A stretch of DNA of 41,941 nucleotides from the NCBI GenBank assembly GCA_029262175.1, contig JAJCZV010000074.1, positions 1-41,941 of the forward strand, given 5' to 3'. The notes under the pieces are model-generated. The model made no database searches and was not told where the DNA came from. It saw only the letters and a list, made by a program, of their open reading frames with translations. The DNA is from Gemmatimonadota bacterium. Its GTDB lineage: Bacteria > Gemmatimonadota > Gemmatimonadetes > Palauibacterales > Palauibacteraceae. Each line of letters opens with the position of its first letter. Within the stretch, counting starts at the first letter, position 1. The position numbers were made by a program, and so were the translations under genes. Of this stretch, positions 39,661-41,941 are shown in pieces.

Positions 39661-41478
39661 ATGACATTCGACAAACGGGAAGGTCCGTCTTCGACGGTCA
39701 CGGCGCCCATGCGGCTGCTTTGGCTTGGACTCTGGTTCGGACTGGCCGTCGGAGTCGGCGAGCTCCTCGTGTTGGCGCTGATGAACTTCGGTCTCGGCCG
39801 GTATCTGTACTACATCAGTGCGCATACCGTCTGGATGACCCCGCTCGCCAACATCGTCATTTTCGGCGTCCTCGGTCTGCTGCTGACCCTCGGTCGGAGG
39901 TTGCGTCCTGGATGGATCACACCGCCGGTGGCGATCTGGGCGTTTTCTCTCCTCGGCTTTATCGCGATCGCGTATTTTGCGGACGACCGTGTGCACGACA
40001 TCGCGCTGATCGTCCTGTCCGCAGGGGCCGCGACTCAGGCGACGCGCATGGCGACGGCCCGCCCACTCGGATTCGCGCGCTTCGTGAAATGGACGACGCC
40101 GGTTCTGGCGGCGGGCGTGCTGGTTGCCACGGCGGTCGCTGAAGGACGGGTTCGCCTGCATGAGGATCGAGCGCTGGGAGGGCTGGGAGCGATCGACTCG
40201 TTGGACCGCAGCAACTCCCCCCCCAACGTGCTGCTGATCATCTGGGATACGGTTCGGGCGCACGACTTGAGCGCCTACGAATATCGACGCGAAACCACCC
40301 CTGCACTCGAACGCCTCGCACATTCCGGCGTCCGGTTCGACCAGGCGATGTCCACAGCGTCTTGGACGCTCCCGTCACACGCGAGCCTTTTTACCGGCCA
40401 TTATCCCAACGATCTGAACGCCAACTACACCACGCCGCTCGATGATGAACATGCGACTCTGGCGGAAGTCATGGCCGCGCGGGGGTACGTCACCGGCGGC
40501 TTCGTGGCCAATTTCGGCGCGGCGGGTTGGGAGTCCGGACTGGCCCGCGGTTTCACGCGGTATGAGGACTTTCCCGCGACGGTGGGGCAGGTCTTTGTAA
40601 GCGCGCGACTCACCCGCACGCTCTCGAGAGTCGCGTGGCTGCGCCGTCTGCTCGGGTATCACGACGTTCTTGGACGGAAGGCGGCGCCTCGGGTCAGCTC
40701 GGGGTTCCTGGAGTGGCAGTCCGAACATTCGGATCGACCGTTCTTTGCCTTTCTCAACTACTACGATGCGCACGCCCCCTATCTCCCACCGGGAGAGTAT
40801 GCGACGCGATTCGGCGGTGGACGTCCGGGTGCCGATCCGTTGCTCGTCGAGCAGATGAACGAAGAGAGCCAATGGTCGCCCGAAATGTTACAGGCAGAAG
40901 TGGACGCCTACGACGGAGCGATTTCCTACCTGGACGACCAGCTCGACGCGCTGCTCCGAGAGCTCGAACAACGCGGCGTGCTCGAAAACACGCTCGTGAT
41001 CGTGACCTCAGATCACGGCGAAGAGTTTGGCGAGCATGACATGCTCGGCCACGGTGACAAGCTGTATTCCACACTCGTTCGCGTCCCACTCGTCATGTCA
41101 CTCCCAGGGCGGATCCCGGCGGACGTGACCGTGGAGACGCCAGTCAGCCTCCGGAACATCCCGACGACCGTCCTCGACGTGATCGGAGCCGGTCCCTCGT
41201 CCTTTCCGGGCTTTGCGCTCAGCGATCTTTGGTGGGGTGCCGCGGAACTCGAGTCGGATCCGGAGGCTGAACCCGCGGAACCCGTTCGCTCTCAAGAGGT
41301 CGGTCTGAACTCGATCGTGCTGGGGTCCTATCATTACCTGGTGGATGATCAAGGGAACGAGGAACTCTTCGACCTTATCCGGGACCCCTTCGAGCAGGAC
41401 AACCTGGTCGGTTCGAGCCAGGCCAGTCCGGTCTTGGAACGCTTTCGGCTGCTGCAGTCACCGCTGCAGTCACCTTAG
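39661..41478 (+). CDS. Membrane sulfatase-fold hydrolase with Thr nucleophile site
   Basis: The protein has 605 residues from ATG 39661, with GGAAGGG four bases upstream. About five membrane helices precede residue 165 (e.g. 18-42, 62-78, 90-106, 112-128 and 146-161). The catalytic domain starts at NVLLIIWDTVRAHDLSAY (metal Asp196). At the formylglycine position the motif is T-L-P-S-H (236-240, in SWTLPSHASLFTGHYP), not C/S-x-P-S-R. Metal residues in TSDHGEEFGEH (Asp/His) and HAPYLPP fit the fold. With Thr it is more likely a phosphatase or phosphoethanolamine/phosphoglycerol transferase-type enzyme than a true sulfatase. The last codons are a 12-base tandem duplication (LLQSPLQSP). The stop overlaps the next gene by four bases. 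Confidence 0.88.
   Translation: MTFDKREGPSSTVTAPMRLLWLGLWFGLAVGVGELLVLALMNFGLGRYLYYISAHTVWMTPLANIVIFGVLGLLLTLGRRLRPGWITPPVAIWAFSLLGFIAIAYFADDRVHDIALIVLSAGAATQATRMATARPLGFARFVKWTTPVLAAGVLVATAVAEGRVRLHEDRALGGLGAIDSLDRSNSPPNVLLIIWDTVRAHDLSAYEYRRETTPALERLAHSGVRFDQAMSTASWTLPSHASLFTGHYPNDLNANYTTPLDDEHATLAEVMAARGYVTGGFVANFGAAGWESGLARGFTRYEDFPATVGQVFVSARLTRTLSRVAWLRRLLGYHDVLGRKAAPRVSSGFLEWQSEHSDRPFFAFLNYYDAHAPYLPPGEYATRFGGGRPGADPLLVEQMNEESQWSPEMLQAEVDAYDGAISYLDDQLDALLRELEQRGVLENTLVIVTSDHGEEFGEHDMLGHGDKLYSTLVRVPLVMSLPGRIPADVTVETPVSLRNIPTTVLDVIGAGPSSFPGFALSDLWWGAAELESDPEAEPAEPVRSQEVGLNSIVLGSYHYLVDDQGNEELFDLIRDPFEQDNLVGSSQASPVLERFRLLQSPLQSP
41451..41474 (+). repeat. Tandem 12-base duplication at gene end
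   Basis: GCTGCAGTCACC occurs twice in direct tandem (41451-41462 and 41463-41474), ending just before the sulfatase-like stop and giving a repeated LQSP at the C-terminus. It is an in-frame slippage-type duplication. Confidence 0.85.
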
Positions 41479-41941
41479 TTCCAGACGACGCCAAGACCGA
41501 GCTGAAACAACTCTGGGCTAAACCCGATCGAAGTCGGCACCCAGTTCACGAACGGAACGAGCGCGACCTTACCGGATTGACTGAGGTTTACGTTGTAGCC
41601 CGCCCCGATCAAAAACGCGGCGCCTTCGTCCTTGAGCGTCGTGCTCCCAACCTGAAGTTCGGCCGTCCCGAAGCCGGCCCCGGCCTGGAAGTAGAAATCG
41701 CCGGCACCTGGAAAAAGCTGCAGGATGAAGAGCCCCGAACCCAGGTTTAGCGTGGCGTTTCCCTCTTCCTTTACAAAGAAGGTCGATCCACCGCCGATAC
41801 GCACGATGTCGGACAGCGTGCCGCCGATCACTCCGTAGCCGGAGAACCCGTTTGTTCGGTCCGTGCACCCATCGCACCCGATCGAACCGGCCCCAAAGCC
41901 AAAGCCGCCCCACAAACCCTGGCGCGTCGTTTCCTGCGCAG
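41475..41941 (-). CDS. Outer-membrane beta-barrel-like protein, N-terminus cut by right edge
   Basis: The minus-strand frame is open to the right edge. The last 155 codons read QETTRQGLWGGFGFGAGSIG at the N-terminal side, consistent with the residues just after a signal-peptide cleavage site, so only the signal and start are missing. The body has glycine-rich alternating strands (FSGYGVIGGTLSDIVRIGGG, FYFQAGAGFGTAELQVG, FLIGAGYNVNLS), and it ends FQLGLGVVWN. An early CDGC pair (SIGCDGCTDR) may form a disulfide. It is probably a small outer-membrane barrel of about 180 residues. It converges with the sulfatase-fold gene. Confidence 0.8.
   Translation of the reverse strand, partial: AQETTRQGLWGGFGFGAGSIGCDGCTDRTNGFSGYGVIGGTLSDIVRIGGGSTFFVKEEGNATLNLGSGLFILQLFPGAGDFYFQAGAGFGTAELQVGSTTLKDEGAAFLIGAGYNVNLSQSGKVALVPFVNWVPTSIGFSPELFQLGLGVVWN

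Noticed and set aside
1..41941. CRISPR array, tRNA, rRNA, prophage or insertion sequence
   Set aside because: No regularly spaced direct repeats, cloverleaf-like segments, transposase or phage motifs were seen on reading both strands; small RNA genes could be missed by eye.

Overview
The window is a GC-rich, gene-dense bacterial chromosome segment. It is rich in secreted hydrolases and oxidoreductases and shows no tRNA, rRNA, insertion sequence, integrase, phage gene or CRISPR array. The mix of families suggests a free-living or host-associated heterotroph of the phylum Gemmatimonadota, close to the uncultured marine and sponge lineages. The families behind this are DUF1552 with DUF1587/1592/1588/1585 cytochrome-like proteins, a secreted ankyrin protein, DUF5916, a large BNR/sortilin-type repeat protein, an M14 carboxypeptidase with an NHHQTGP motif, paired M16 peptidases, and amidohydrolases with signal peptides. 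That assignment is an inference from family content; Acidobacteriota or another phylum cannot be excluded.

Left part (1-9655). Three adjacent minus-strand genes form a probable envelope operon: a c-type cytochrome-like DUF1592 protein, a Tat-exported DUF1552 protein and a secreted ankyrin protein that runs off the left edge. Divergent from it are a PilZ (cyclic-di-GMP receptor type) gene and a Tat-signal sarcosine-oxidase-like flavoenzyme. A leucine dehydrogenase and a short-chain dehydrogenase follow on the minus strand.

Middle (9885-19884). This part holds an FKBP lipoprotein, a methyltransferase, a decayed FKBP C-terminal relic, a threonine dehydratase, a CAP-domain lipoprotein, a catalytic plus degenerate M16 peptidase pair, a palindromic bidirectional terminator, an ABM monooxygenase and a DUF5916 outer-membrane protein. 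It ends with a MarR regulator translationally coupled to a membrane-anchored SRPBCC protein, behind a good inverted-repeat operator candidate.

Minus-strand block (19881-27681). Closely packed genes encode a PAP2 phosphatase, a truncated SRPBCC remnant, an exported double rhodanese, an FG-GAP repeat protein, MsrB, a multicopper oxidase with an unusual extra N-terminal region, and an exported amidohydrolase. The block looks like an envelope thiol/copper redox and repair set.

Right part (27751-41941). This part holds a small HExxH protein, a beta-lactamase-family lipoprotein, the M14 carboxypeptidase and the 1100-residue BNR-repeat protein, the last two separated by a textbook rho-independent terminator. 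Then come a creatininase coupled by a TTGA overlap to an exported amidohydrolase, an outer-membrane barrel protein, an M23 peptidase, a membrane sulfatase-fold enzyme with threonine at the usual nucleophile position, and a second barrel-like protein cut by the right edge. Most products carry Sec, Tat or lipoprotein signals, so the segment mainly concerns envelope proteolysis, scavenging and redox. Several starts were moved inward from the longest open frame, because strong Shine-Dalgarno sites and signal peptides support the shorter form.
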